Assembly (NCBI GenBank): GCA_001730015.1
Contig: MDLA01000117.1
Coordinates: forward strand, 1 to 64,000
Length of the DNA: 64,000 nucleotides
Direction of reading: 5' to 3'
Source of the DNA: Chromatiales bacterium (ex Bugula neritina AB1)
GTDB taxonomy: Bacteria; Pseudomonadota; Gammaproteobacteria; Granulosicoccales; Granulosicoccaceae
The notes under the pieces were generated by a model. It saw only the letters and a list, made by a program, of their open reading frames with translations, made no database searches and was not told the origin of the DNA. This document shows positions 38,949 through 48,516 of this stretch, one piece after another. A program made the translations under genes and the position numbers. Each line of letters starts with the position of its first letter. Position 1 is the first letter of the stretch.

Positions 38949-40949
38949 TCAGGCTTCTCGTCGAACCCGTAAGTGCCGGTGACTGTAGAGAGATTCTATC
39001 AATGCGAGCAGTGCAAGCAGTGGTAACAGCCATTGCCAGAAATTTATTTGCTTATGTTGAGTGCGTTGTGTTCCCGCTTCGGTGTTATTTTTCTTAGAGC
39101 TTACAATAGACTCCCAGCGGTTGCGGGTCTCGCTGTCTATTGTCTGTAATTCGAATTCCCGTGCGTCATTGTTTACTGACAGCAGCTGACTACCGGACGG
39201 GCTGCGCAGACGGTAAACGCCTGTGCGATTCAGTAGCACAGTAGCGCGCTCTTCGAGCTCCGAGATTTCACGCATCGGCTTGCCGTCCGGGTCGAGTAAC
39301 TGAGTTCCCGGGGGCAGGCTGATCGCATCTCCAACGGCGCGATTCGAGTTGCTGCTGGCGTTAGCGCCCAGGTATTCGATAGAGCGAATCAGAAATGCGA
39401 CGAACAACGGATCCACTGCAAGGTTATTCCATGCGGTATCCACAGGGCTGGCCAGTAACAGAGCTTTGCCCTGATCGTATTGCTTTTCTGCCATCAGTAC
39501 CTCACCGTTATCAAGCTTTACCAGTTGCTTATCGGCTTGGTTGTCGTTGAGTGGCAAGTTACGAAGAATGGTTAGTAGTCGCCAGTTGGCTGTCAGACCT
39601 GCGGTGACCGGATGTGTAGTGTCAACCGCGGCTACAACAGGGCGTGATTGTGTATCGAGTGACTGGCGATCAGCAGACTGCCTGACCGACAGGGTCCGGA
39701 TACCAAGTAACTGTCGGATTTTCGGGCCGTGAACAGAGCTACCGGCAATAACTACTGCATTGCCGCCACCGTTTAAATACTGTCGCAAACGCCCGACTGC
39801 CCGATCTCCCAGTGACGATGCATCGGGAACAATTAAAAATGGTCCGACATTGGCGGCTGACAAATTATCCGGGTTGATCCAACGGACTTTAAAGCGCGGA
39901 TCCGATTCAATTGCTGCGCGCACATAGGTATTTGCGTTTGAAACTGCGTTTCCACTGAGCACCGGAATTTCCGTGCGCTCACCGTCCGGTACGGCAACTA
40001 TCCATTGATTGTCGGCGGAGAGTTTATCTTCCAGTTCTAGCCTGACCGTCAGTGCACCTGTGGCAGTGCTGCTGTCTATATCTGAAAACTGATGCACTGT
40101 GCTGGCGTTCGCAGAGAGTGCGATGGTTGCGGTCTTCAGTGTGGTAGTTTCATCTGACACCGAGACACGGGCGTTTGCCGGGGTCTCACCATAGGTTTGC
40201 ACGATCACTGAAATGTCGGCGTTGTTGTCAACTGCGTGATCAAGCTTTGCACTAATGGCTATATTGCTGTCCTCAGTGCCGGCCGTGGAATATAGAGTGA
40301 AGCCGGATAAACCATCGATCGCCAGGCTGCTGAATTTTTCCGGCATTGCTGAGCGCTGCAGATCGCTGATCAGATGCAGGTGAACAGGCAGACTGCTGTC
40401 TTTTACCGTTGCCGAAACAGCGCTGGCGATGCGGCCGTAGTCGAGTCGATCAATGCCCGGCAGCAGTTGATTGAGTGAGTCTCGGGCTGCCTCGATCGAT
40501 GGTTCGGTTGCAGCATCCGAGGCACTATCGCCGGATTGCGCAAATGCACTTCCAGCTGTTATCACAACGGCTTCATCGCTAGTGCTCGCTGCATCCAGCA
40601 GCTCGGTTGCCTTGCGCAACGTGCGATCCCATCGATCCTCGTGTGACTGCGAAAGTGACGAGTCTATTAAAAGGACATGCCGAACTGCAGAACCCCCGAT
40701 CAGCCGTCCCGAATTCCACAGTGGCTGGGCAAAGAGCAAAGCCAGCAGAAGCAAAAACAGCAGCCTCAGACTAAGTAGTTTCCAGTACTGCAGGCGAGTC
40801 TGGCGGCTTGAGCGCGTTTCACTTTGCTCAAGCAGCATAGTTGAGCTGAAATCCTGCGCGGGCGGATTTTCACTACTGAGACGATGCAGCAACCAGGGCA
40901 GTACAGCAGCAAATAACCCGAACAGGAAAACCGGTGCCGCAAGGCTCAT
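38949..40949 (-). CDS. BatA-like membrane protein (aerotolerance regulator N-terminal type)
   Basis: The protein has 666 residues. The N-terminus has two helices in the BatA double-TM layout (AAPVFLFGLFAAVLPWLLHR, then the Leu-rich LLSLRLLFLLLL), and a third helix lies near the C-terminus (FWQWLLPLLALLALI). Between them is a large periplasmic region; HVLLIDSSLSQ near residue 100 resembles a weak VWA start (D-S-S). Late in the chain a DUF4159-type or glutaminase-like part (PFLIVPDASSLG) may be present. It follows the DUF58 gene by 61 bases. Confidence 0.7.
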   Translation of the reverse strand: MSLAAPVFLFGLFAAVLPWLLHRLSSENPPAQDFSSTMLLEQSETRSSRQTRLQYWKLLSLRLLFLLLLALLFAQPLWNSGRLIGGSAVRHVLLIDSSLSQSHEDRWDRTLRKATELLDAASTSDEAVVITAGSAFAQSGDSASDAATEPSIEAARDSLNQLLPGIDRLDYGRIASAVSATVKDSSLPVHLHLISDLQRSAMPEKFSSLAIDGLSGFTLYSTAGTEDSNIAISAKLDHAVDNNADISVIVQTYGETPANARVSVSDETTTLKTATIALSANASTVHQFSDIDSSTATGALTVRLELEDKLSADNQWIVAVPDGERTEIPVLSGNAVSNANTYVRAAIESDPRFKVRWINPDNLSAANVGPFLIVPDASSLGDRAVGRLRQYLNGGGNAVVIAGSSVHGPKIRQLLGIRTLSVRQSADRQSLDTQSRPVVAAVDTTHPVTAGLTANWRLLTILRNLPLNDNQADKQLVKLDNGEVLMAEKQYDQGKALLLASPVDTAWNNLAVDPLFVAFLIRSIEYLGANASSNSNRAVGDAISLPPGTQLLDPDGKPMREISELEERATVLLNRTGVYRLRSPSGSQLLSVNNDAREFELQTIDSETRNRWESIVSSKKNNTEAGTQRTQHKQINFWQWLLPLLALLALIESLYSHRHLRVRREA

Positions 40950-41010
40950 GACAGCACCTTTAATTGGCAGCGATATATTGAACAGGTTATTTCAAAGCAA
41001 TGCATAGGGT

Positions 41011-41946
41011 TCAGCGCCTCTGCTGGCGCTGCAGCAAATACTGATGCAGCAGGTCGTTTAGTGGTGCTGAGGTATTGCAGGGTATATAGGCGATACCGTT
41101 GCGAAGCGCGGTGCGTTCCAGCTCGGCAATGTGTTGCGCAATACGCAGCGGGTAATCATCTCGCAGAAAATCAGCAGATACCTGGACCTCTGCTCCGGTT
41201 TCTATATCGCGCAGGTTACTCGGTGCGCGCATTTTTTTTATGTGATCTGCCGGGTTGTGCTCGCTGCGATCCAGTACGTGAAAAATAACCACTTCGTGTC
41301 CGGCATTTACCAGAATCTGCAGGTGGCGGGTCAGCTCTTCGGGGTCGCAATAGAGATCGGAGATCAATAGAATCAGGCCACGGCGGGTAATTGTGCCGGC
41401 CAGTTGCTCCAGGCTGTTGTTAATCCCGGTGCCTTCATTGGCCTCGGTACGCTCCAGTAACGCGAGCAGGCGGTAAAAAGTATCCGGGTGAGAGGCCGGA
41501 GGAAGTACTTCGCGAATGGTATCATCGAATAAAGTGGCGCCGAGCGCGTCGTGTTGCCGGCGTGCCAGATAAGCCAGAGATGCACAGATGAACTTACCAT
41601 AGGTGAGTTTGCTTACTTCGTCGGTCTTGAAACTCATCGAGCCGCTGACATCGAGCACCAGATTTATAGCCGTGTTGGTCTCGCCCAGATAACGTTTTAT
41701 ATAGGTTCGATCAGTTCGAGCAAAGACGTTCCAGTCGATGAAGCGCGGATCGTCGCCGTCGTTATAGGATCGGTACTCGGCGAACTCCTGGCTGAAGCCG
41801 AAAAACGGCGAGCGATGCATGCCGGTAAAGTAACCGTCAACGACTGTCTTTGCCACCAGCTCCAGATTTGATAAGCGAGCCAGCATAGCTGGCTGCAGTA
41901 AATCCGGTTTACTGTGATTGCGTGACGCTGCTGTTACTTTCGCCAT
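41011..41946 (-). CDS. DUF58 domain protein
   Basis: The protein has 311 residues. The DUF58 hallmark SQEFAEYRSYNDGDDPRFID with following W-N-V-F-A-R is at about residues 49-73. The rest has the VWA-like fold (LVLDVSGSM, a good MIDAS motif D-x-S-x-S). DUF58 proteins pair with MoxR ATPases. No membrane segment is present. It starts 17 bases after the MoxR gene. Confidence 0.9.
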   Translation of the reverse strand: MAKVTAASRNHSKPDLLQPAMLARLSNLELVAKTVVDGYFTGMHRSPFFGFSQEFAEYRSYNDGDDPRFIDWNVFARTDRTYIKRYLGETNTAINLVLDVSGSMSFKTDEVSKLTYGKFICASLAYLARRQHDALGATLFDDTIREVLPPASHPDTFYRLLALLERTEANEGTGINNSLEQLAGTITRRGLILLISDLYCDPEELTRHLQILVNAGHEVVIFHVLDRSEHNPADHIKKMRAPSNLRDIETGAEVQVSADFLRDDYPLRIAQHIAELERTALRNGIAYIPCNTSAPLNDLLHQYLLQRQQRR

Positions 41947-41963
41947 GTCCGTTGCCTACCGGT

Positions 41964-42971
41964 TCAGGGTAGTGATGCGATGACGTCGGCCAGTATTTCT
42001 TCCATGGTGACGTTGTCGGAGTCGGCAAAATAATTTAGCAATACGCGGTGCCGCAATACCGGGACTGCCAGTGCATTCATGTCTTCGCGGGTCACGTGAT
42101 AGCGCCCCTGCATTAAAGCGCGTGCTTTGGATGCCAGCGTGATAAACAGAGTTGCCCTGACACTGGCACCGAATTTCACGTATCGTTTGACCCGCTCAGG
42201 GGCATTCGGCGATGTCGGGCGTGTGGCTCTGACTAACTCCACTGCATGTCTGGCGACAGATTCCGAAACGGGTACCTGGCGTACGAGTTCCTGAAACGCC
42301 AGAATCTGTTCGGCGCTGGTGCATCGCTCAGGTGTGGGTGCGCGCACATTAGAGGTGAATCGGGCAACCACTTCCATTTCATCTTCGGCATTCAGGTAGT
42401 CAAGCATCAGGTTGAATAGAAAGCGGTCCAGTTGTGCCTCCGGTAGCGGGTAGGTACCTTCCAGTTCCAGCGGGTTTTGTGTGGCCAGTACAAAAAACGG
42501 TTTTGGCAGCTGGTGCATGGTTCCGCGTACAGTTGCTGAATTCTCCTGCATTGCCTCTAGCAGCGCCGCCTGTGTTTTCGGTGGGGTACGGTTTATCTCA
42601 TCAGCCAGCAATACGTTGGTAAAAATCGGGCCGGGTACAAATGTCCAGTTGCGTCTGCCGTTGTCGTCTTCATCAATGATATCGGTGCCAGTGATATCTG
42701 TCGGCATTAGATCGGGGGTAAATTGAATGCGATTGAAATCAAGCCCCAGTGCTTCTGACAGCGTCCGCACCAGCATCGTTTTGGCTGTACCGGGCATACC
42801 GGTTATCAGGCAATGTCCGCCAACAAGCAACGTGATCAGGAGTTGCTCGACCACTTCATCCTGACCGACGATAACCTGTCGGACCTGATGGCGAATATTA
42901 TCCATCACATAACGGAAGTCTTCGACGTCGCGTGCAGCGGCATCAGCCTGCGCGGTGTGGGAATCGCTCAT
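41964..42971 (-). CDS. MoxR-family AAA+ ATPase
   Basis: The protein has 335 residues. Walker A is GMPGTAKTML (about residue 58), the Walker B part is LLADEINR, sensor 1 is ATQNPLE, and the start QVIVGQDEVVEQL is standard for MoxR. These ATPases act as chaperones with VWA-domain partners; DUF58, BatA-like and VWA genes surround it. Its ATG overlaps the stop of the TPR-peptidase gene (ATGA), so the two are coupled. Confidence 0.95.
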   Translation of the reverse strand: MSDSHTAQADAAARDVEDFRYVMDNIRHQVRQVIVGQDEVVEQLLITLLVGGHCLITGMPGTAKTMLVRTLSEALGLDFNRIQFTPDLMPTDITGTDIIDEDDNGRRNWTFVPGPIFTNVLLADEINRTPPKTQAALLEAMQENSATVRGTMHQLPKPFFVLATQNPLELEGTYPLPEAQLDRFLFNLMLDYLNAEDEMEVVARFTSNVRAPTPERCTSAEQILAFQELVRQVPVSESVARHAVELVRATRPTSPNAPERVKRYVKFGASVRATLFITLASKARALMQGRYHVTREDMNALAVPVLRHRVLLNYFADSDNVTMEEILADVIASLP

Positions 42972-45247
42972 GAGGAGTCTCCGGTAAGTTCAACTAGTAA
43001 GTCCTGAGCTTCGCGAAAAAACGGTGCTTGCTCAAGAGCGCGCAATACGTTGCGACGGGCAAGCTTGTTCTCACCCAGTTCTTTGTGTGCACGTGCGATG
43101 TCCAGATAGACAATAGATTTATCGTGCGGTTGCAGACCCAGCAGCGATTTAAACTCGCGCAGTGCCGCGCGATAATTTCCTATTTCCAGATAGTCTTTGC
43201 CGAGTCGCTCGTGAAGATCGATACTGTTGGGAGATACCCAGTTCAGGGATTCCAGTACCTCACTTGCGTCTTCAGTACGCCCGAGGTCACGCAGACGGTG
43301 CGCTAACTGATGCAGCATGTCGGGCTCATAGCCGCCATACTGGTACCAGCGCTCAAGTGCGTCGACGGCCTTATCGTTTTTACCGACCGCGACATAGGCA
43401 TCGTGCAAGGGAATATAGGCGTTACCCTTGCCAACGTACTCCGGGAAAATACCATTCGCCTGGTTGGCCAGTGCTATTACTGTTCCTGCGTCACTTGACG
43501 GATTGGCGCGATGTACACTTGTGAGTATTTCTCGCCACTCAGGAAATTCACTGATTATATGCCCGAGTTTCAATTCAATATAACGTTGTAGCTCCTGGTC
43601 CAGATACTCTGTGCTGACGTCCAGCACGGTACGGACGGCCTCTCGTGTATCCTGTCTCTCGTTAAAACGGGCTAGTAACTGCACCAGTTTATCGTGTCCC
43701 CAGAATTCACTGATCATCTCGCAAACGAGACCCGCCTGCATATAGGAAACAGTCACCTGGTTGGGGTAGGTAGGTCGGACAAAACCATTATCGAGATCGG
43801 CAATAGGAAGTAATTTGTTTTCCTGAATCGCCTGCAGCACATCGACCGGAATGTGTCTGCCGCGCAATGGACCGGTCTGCCATTCCTCATAGACGGATAC
43901 ACCTTCGGTGAACCATCGTGGCATTCTATGGTTGGACGCTTCTATTGTGAATACGTGGGCGAGTTCGTGCCACAGGGTGCTGCCCCAGTGGAAGTCACCG
44001 GGTGGCCGCCCGGAAGGGCTGTCCATTGCCAGCAGATAGCCAAACGTAACACCGAGGAGACCCACGCCCGGGGTGCTGACTGTTCGCACGGCAAAGTCAT
44101 CATGATTTGGAAACAACTCTACAACCAGCGGTTCTTTCAGTGCGAAGTTGTAGCGCCGTGAGAAAGTCTCGACTGCTTTACGGGTGAGCTCTTCAACGTA
44201 TGGTGCCAGATATTCTGCCTCATCCTGATGCAGGCGCATCACAACAGGAATTGTTGCAGCGCTTTCGCCTGATAGTTCAAAATCAGCTTCAGTGTCGATG
44301 TCTTTGAATTCTTCCAGTGTATCGAGCAATCGCAAGGTATTTACGGTGGCTGTATCGTAGGGGTCACCACTGTAGGCGATTTCCAGGTGCTTCCTGGCGC
44401 CATCTATATCATTCAGCCGCAATAAATTGATACCGAGTTGCGAGTGTGCACTCCAGTGAGTCGGCTGAACTTTTACTGCTTTGCGTAACAGTGCTACTGA
44501 TTCCCGATAGCGGTAATTGATCAGATGGTAGTGCACCGGAATAAAATAGATATCGCCGAATGCCGGGCTGTAAGCGAGTGCTTTTTCCACCCATTCGCTG
44601 TCTTCGATGTCGCGCAGTAAATCGGCTGATACCTTTAAAGCGTAGATATCGAGTGGTGTTATATTATCGGCACTGGCGCGTTCAAGTGCTTTGTCGAGCA
44701 GTCTGTCTGCTGTTTGCAGATCATTCAGTTCCAGCGACAGCCGCGCGTGTAGCAGCAAAAGTTCTATATTGTCCGGGTATTTGTCGAGTAGAGAAAAAAG
44801 CAGCTTTCGGCCTTCACTGCCTGCTGCGGAATTCATCAGTGCGGCCACCAGCCCGACTTGTGCGTGCGCGTAATCGGGGTCGAGCTGCATTGCTTCCTCG
44901 AACAGCGGAGCTGCCTGGCTGGGCTGGTGAGTGCTTAGAAACAAACGCCCCCAGCGGGCTCTGGTGTGCGGATTGCCGGGCTGCTCGGATACCGCCCTGC
45001 GAAATAACTCATTGGCTTTTCTGGTGTCGCCAAGGGCCCAATACGCTTCTGCTGCTATAGCGGGAGAACTGCTTCGGGCAAGAGGCTGAAAGCAGTTGAT
45101 GGCGGCATCTATATTGCCCCGATCATAGAGATCGTCACAGACCAGAAGGCTGGTGTCGCGATCCGGGTCGTATTCCTCTGCAGCTACAGTGCTGAAAAGA
45201 ACGGGCACTGACAGCGCCAGCAGCACACGCATTATATATCGGTGCAT
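42968..45247 (-). CDS. secreted TPR protein with gluzincin (peptidase MA-like) domain
   Basis: From ATG 45247 the protein has about 759 residues with a signal peptide (RVLLALSVPVLFSTVAAEE). Starts at 45316 or 45293 are also open, but add a non-signal N-terminus; 45232 would also give a signal peptide. TPR-like helix pairs fill about residues 40-320 and 590-750. Between them WHELAHVF (H-E-x-x-H, near 43957-43971) and EGVSVYEEW provide the zinc site of a gluzincin. It would act in the periplasm. Its stop overlaps the MoxR start. Its substrate may be an envelope protein handled by the MoxR/VWA machine, which is inference. Confidence 0.8.
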   Translation of the reverse strand: MHRYIMRVLLALSVPVLFSTVAAEEYDPDRDTSLLVCDDLYDRGNIDAAINCFQPLARSSSPAIAAEAYWALGDTRKANELFRRAVSEQPGNPHTRARWGRLFLSTHQPSQAAPLFEEAMQLDPDYAHAQVGLVAALMNSAAGSEGRKLLFSLLDKYPDNIELLLLHARLSLELNDLQTADRLLDKALERASADNITPLDIYALKVSADLLRDIEDSEWVEKALAYSPAFGDIYFIPVHYHLINYRYRESVALLRKAVKVQPTHWSAHSQLGINLLRLNDIDGARKHLEIAYSGDPYDTATVNTLRLLDTLEEFKDIDTEADFELSGESAATIPVVMRLHQDEAEYLAPYVEELTRKAVETFSRRYNFALKEPLVVELFPNHDDFAVRTVSTPGVGLLGVTFGYLLAMDSPSGRPPGDFHWGSTLWHELAHVFTIEASNHRMPRWFTEGVSVYEEWQTGPLRGRHIPVDVLQAIQENKLLPIADLDNGFVRPTYPNQVTVSYMQAGLVCEMISEFWGHDKLVQLLARFNERQDTREAVRTVLDVSTEYLDQELQRYIELKLGHIISEFPEWREILTSVHRANPSSDAGTVIALANQANGIFPEYVGKGNAYIPLHDAYVAVGKNDKAVDALERWYQYGGYEPDMLHQLAHRLRDLGRTEDASEVLESLNWVSPNSIDLHERLGKDYLEIGNYRAALREFKSLLGLQPHDKSIVYLDIARAHKELGENKLARRNVLRALEQAPFFREAQDLLVELTGDSS

Positions 45248-45281
45248 AGCCGGTATGGATCGGTTAACTAACGTTAGTGGA

Positions 45282-46193
45282 TTAATTTGCATTTTTTGTC
45301 GTGCCAGCCTGATCAATGGCGGTCTGAATTCCGGAGAGTTCGAGCATCAGAGGCTCCAGCAGATCAAAGTAATCGTCTTCGTTGAGATCATCCTTGCGCA
45401 GGCGCAGTGCGTTGATGCGTGCGGAGATGTCATCGCGTTGGGTCAGTAGTTTCTCAGGTATGCTCGCTTTACGCGCGAGTAGTGTGCCGTAGCGTGCAAC
45501 TTCTATATTTTCCGCCAGTGTACCGCTGATTCTCGGATGTTCGGAGGCGAGCAATTTTTCTGTTTCGTAGTGGTTCGCAACGGCGCGATCGGTATAAGCG
45601 AACATCTCCTGTGCGCTGATTATCTCGTTTTTGTCGGTATCAGCGGTTCGCCCGGAGAGAGCTTCAACAAGATACCTGGGAAATTGCACCGCGTTTCGTT
45701 CACGTCCGTTTTTGGTTGCGGTAATAACCACCCGGTTGTCACGGGCCAGTGGCTCCAGCAGTGCACCGCTGGCACTGGTTGCGACAACAATCAGTTGCCG
45801 CCGGGTTTTGAGTGCATTGAGTGCATTGATTATTTCGTCACCGGTGATGTCGGCCCCGGGTATGTTGAATTTATAGATTTCGCCGTCGAAGCTGCCGTGC
45901 CCGATCAGATAGACAACCAGGGTGTCGAGCGGTTTGCCTTTGGATAAATTGTTCAGAAGGCCTAAAATGATTGAGCGCTTTGCGGCGTCGCCGCGCACCA
46001 TGATGACATCCTGCGGACTGCCTGCGGAACGCCGCGCTTCATCGGCAATACGGGTTGCATAGCTTGCGAACTGTTCTTTATATTCAGCATTACCGCCGAG
46101 CCCGCTGATAACAACAGTGGTAATGGCAGCGTAGCTGGGCATGGTGATAACCAGCGCCAGCAGAGTGATAAAAAACCCGTGTGCAAGTTTCAT
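45282..46193 (-). CDS. secreted caspase-like (C13/C14-fold) protein, catalytic Cys apparently absent
   Basis: From ATG 46193 the protein has 303 residues with a signal peptide (residues 1-22, ending SYAA). The frame overlaps the VWA stop by ATGA; the longer frame to 46223 lacks a site. A caspase-haemoglobinase-fold core is suggested by the strand LVVYLIGHGSFDG with His99, and by the strand IVVATSASGALLEPLA at the position where C13/C14 enzymes have a Cys. No Cys occurs there (T139-S140-A141-S142), nor elsewhere nearby. An acid-rich EF-type loop (DTDKNEIISAQE) follows. It is likely a non-catalytic member; alternative: a Ser enzyme. A C-terminal helical tail ends in DQAGTTKNAN. Confidence 0.68.
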   Translation of the reverse strand: MKLAHGFFITLLALVITMPSYAAITTVVISGLGGNAEYKEQFASYATRIADEARRSAGSPQDVIMVRGDAAKRSIILGLLNNLSKGKPLDTLVVYLIGHGSFDGEIYKFNIPGADITGDEIINALNALKTRRQLIVVATSASGALLEPLARDNRVVITATKNGRERNAVQFPRYLVEALSGRTADTDKNEIISAQEMFAYTDRAVANHYETEKLLASEHPRISGTLAENIEVARYGTLLARKASIPEKLLTQRDDISARINALRLRKDDLNEDDYFDLLEPLMLELSGIQTAIDQAGTTKNAN

Positions 46194-48457
46194 AGTCTGC
46201 CCCAGAGTAGTCGCAGCAGCCATTCACCAAGTTTAAGCCCGAGCAACAACAGAAAAAATAACGGTGCGTTCCATAAGGGAAGACTTTGTTGGCGGACGAC
46301 GCCTGCTTTCGCTGCGTGAATGACGGCGGGAAGATCATTTACGGTGTCGGCGGTCCAGTATTGTCCACCGGTGACTTGCGACAGTTGCTTTAAAAAGCCC
46401 GAGTTCTGTGCCAGACCATAACTCTCGGCTGTACCGTCTTCACGATGAAACCAGCGCGTAATGGTAGAAATTTCCTTATTATCATGCTGCGCTTTGATGT
46501 TGAGTTGCCAGTTGCCTGTGGCAGGGGCAGATAGCGTAGTTTGATAGTTTCCGGCTGTGTCCGGACTTGCCGTTAACTCGAGCAACTGACTAGCGCCGTT
46601 GGGTGCCACCAATGTGCCGGTAACTGTGGCTGTGGTCAGTGGGTTGAAGTTGCTGTCGAGAACGCGAGCATTGATGGTGACTGACGGATCATCGAGATAA
46701 ACCTGCCTGTCAGTGGAGACACTCAGTTGCTGTTCGGATGTCGCGCTGATCGCCTGCAGCAGTTGCTGCCAGAATATTTCGTGGCGCAGATCATCAGACG
46801 GAAGTTGCATCTGCCATCGCCAACTGCCACTGCTGGCAAATACATAGGAATTGCCGTTGCCATAGCGCTGGAATGTAAGCAGAGGATGCGTGCCGTTCGC
46901 TATTGTGGCTTCGAGCAACGTGGTTGCACCGGGTTTCGGTTTTCCTGTTTGCTGGAAGTCTGCCAGTTCCGGCAGCTCACTCCAGAGTCGGGCATTTGCC
47001 TGCGGATCATTGTCCAGTCGAGTGATTGCAGAACTTGCTCCTGTTGCTGTCAGTAGCGCTCGGGCGCGAATTCGCTCGAAGGTCGGTGCAGGGGACTGCT
47101 GCAATAATATCGGAAGAGCCTTTGCCACCGGACTGTTGTGCCAGCCTCCGTCTGATAATGCACGGCTACCGGCAAGCATTAACAGAGTGCCACCGCGTTC
47201 AGAGACGTAGTCGTGTATAAGCTGCTGCTGACTGGCGTTGAGTGATATAGATTCCACATTGCCGATGATTACGGCATCGTAGCTATACATGTCCGCTTTG
47301 GTTTCAGGGAAGCCGCTGGCGTGTTGTTCCGGACTCTCTATACCCTGGCGATAAAATTTGTTGGGGGTGGTGCGCAGAATGGTGACTAATGCTACTCCTT
47401 TAGATAAATCAGCGGCACGGCGAATAAATTTATACTCCCAGCGCGGCTCCCCTTCAAAATATAGAATGCGGCGTTCCTGCTCCTCGACTTGCAACAGCTT
47501 ACGCCGGATGTTGTTTTGCAGTGCAACATCACCGGCACCGGCTTCGAGCTCGAATCGCAGTTCCTGCAAGCCGGCCTCACCGGCAGTAATATCGAGATTA
47601 ACCGTCGTTTCGCCGCTGCCTTGCGACAATTCCTGATCTTTCAACGCGATAATTTTGTCACCGGCGTACACTTTGATTCGAGTGCTGCCTTCGGATCCGT
47701 GGCGCAAGGTAAGCGTTGCCTGTTCGACGGAGCCTGGAAGTGTTGATGCGGCCAGATCGACTGCGGTAATCTCGCTGTCTTCAGATAAGGCCTCACGCCC
47801 GAGGCCTATACTGTGTATCGGTACGCCATAGGAGGCTAGCGTGTCCCAACTGGTTGAGCTGGTGGCTGAGCTGGAATCCGGATCAAGCACCGCAGGGGAG
47901 TTGTCGCTGCCATCGGTAGCGATAACAATTGCAGCAAGAGGGCTGCCACGGACCTGATCCATAGCCTCCAGCAATGATCGGGTAATCAGGCTGCGGTTAC
48001 TGGCGGCGGGTAGTTGTTGCAGGTTGTCACGCCAATCGAGACTTGCGCCAATGGTTCCGTAATCGAGCTGGAAGTTGTCTTGTAGTGACTGCGCTATATC
48101 TTCGATCGAAGTTAAAGCACGTTGCCGGCGACTGATGCCGTTATCCTGGTAGTCCATGCTGGCCGAGTTATCGAGTAACAGTGCGACGCTGTTTTCACCT
48201 GCAACAAGCGTTTTCACTTTAAGAACTGGCTGCCACAATAGGCACAACAGTACTGCCGCAATGGAGCTCTGCAATAGCCAGATAACTGATAACCGGGCTG
48301 TCGAAAGATGCTGCTTGCGTCGCCACAAACTCGCACCGATGACTAGCGGAACCAGAATCAGTACAGCGATAAGCAACCAGATCGGAAAGCCGGAAGCGAA
48401 CAGCACTTCACCCGATTGGAAATCAGTGCGAGGGTATTTGAACAGCCAGTCAAACAT
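46190..48457 (-). CDS. VWA-domain membrane protein
   Basis: The protein has 755 residues. Two N-terminal helices (about 25-43 and 57-76) precede a VWA-like domain with an intact MIDAS (Asp96, Ser98, Ser100 in LLLDNSASM and later TDGSDNSP). The middle carries a glutaminase-like strand (SYDAVIIGNVESI, ERGGTLLMLAGS), and a beta-rich part before the C-terminal helix (LFFLLLLGLKLGEWLLRLL). The layout matches VWA proteins with a class-I-glutamine-amidotransferase-like region often found beside BatA. It is 59 bases after the DUF4159 gene. Confidence 0.8.
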   Translation of the reverse strand: MFDWLFKYPRTDFQSGEVLFASGFPIWLLIAVLILVPLVIGASLWRRKQHLSTARLSVIWLLQSSIAAVLLCLLWQPVLKVKTLVAGENSVALLLDNSASMDYQDNGISRRQRALTSIEDIAQSLQDNFQLDYGTIGASLDWRDNLQQLPAASNRSLITRSLLEAMDQVRGSPLAAIVIATDGSDNSPAVLDPDSSSATSSTSWDTLASYGVPIHSIGLGREALSEDSEITAVDLAASTLPGSVEQATLTLRHGSEGSTRIKVYAGDKIIALKDQELSQGSGETTVNLDITAGEAGLQELRFELEAGAGDVALQNNIRRKLLQVEEQERRILYFEGEPRWEYKFIRRAADLSKGVALVTILRTTPNKFYRQGIESPEQHASGFPETKADMYSYDAVIIGNVESISLNASQQQLIHDYVSERGGTLLMLAGSRALSDGGWHNSPVAKALPILLQQSPAPTFERIRARALLTATGASSAITRLDNDPQANARLWSELPELADFQQTGKPKPGATTLLEATIANGTHPLLTFQRYGNGNSYVFASSGSWRWQMQLPSDDLRHEIFWQQLLQAISATSEQQLSVSTDRQVYLDDPSVTINARVLDSNFNPLTTATVTGTLVAPNGASQLLELTASPDTAGNYQTTLSAPATGNWQLNIKAQHDNKEISTITRWFHREDGTAESYGLAQNSGFLKQLSQVTGGQYWTADTVNDLPAVIHAAKAGVVRQQSLPLWNAPLFFLLLLGLKLGEWLLRLLWGRL

Positions 48458-48516
48458 CAGTGGCGTAGCTCGCCTGCGCCGATGCGCTGTTTTTTTGTTA
48501 TTGCTGCTGCCATGGT

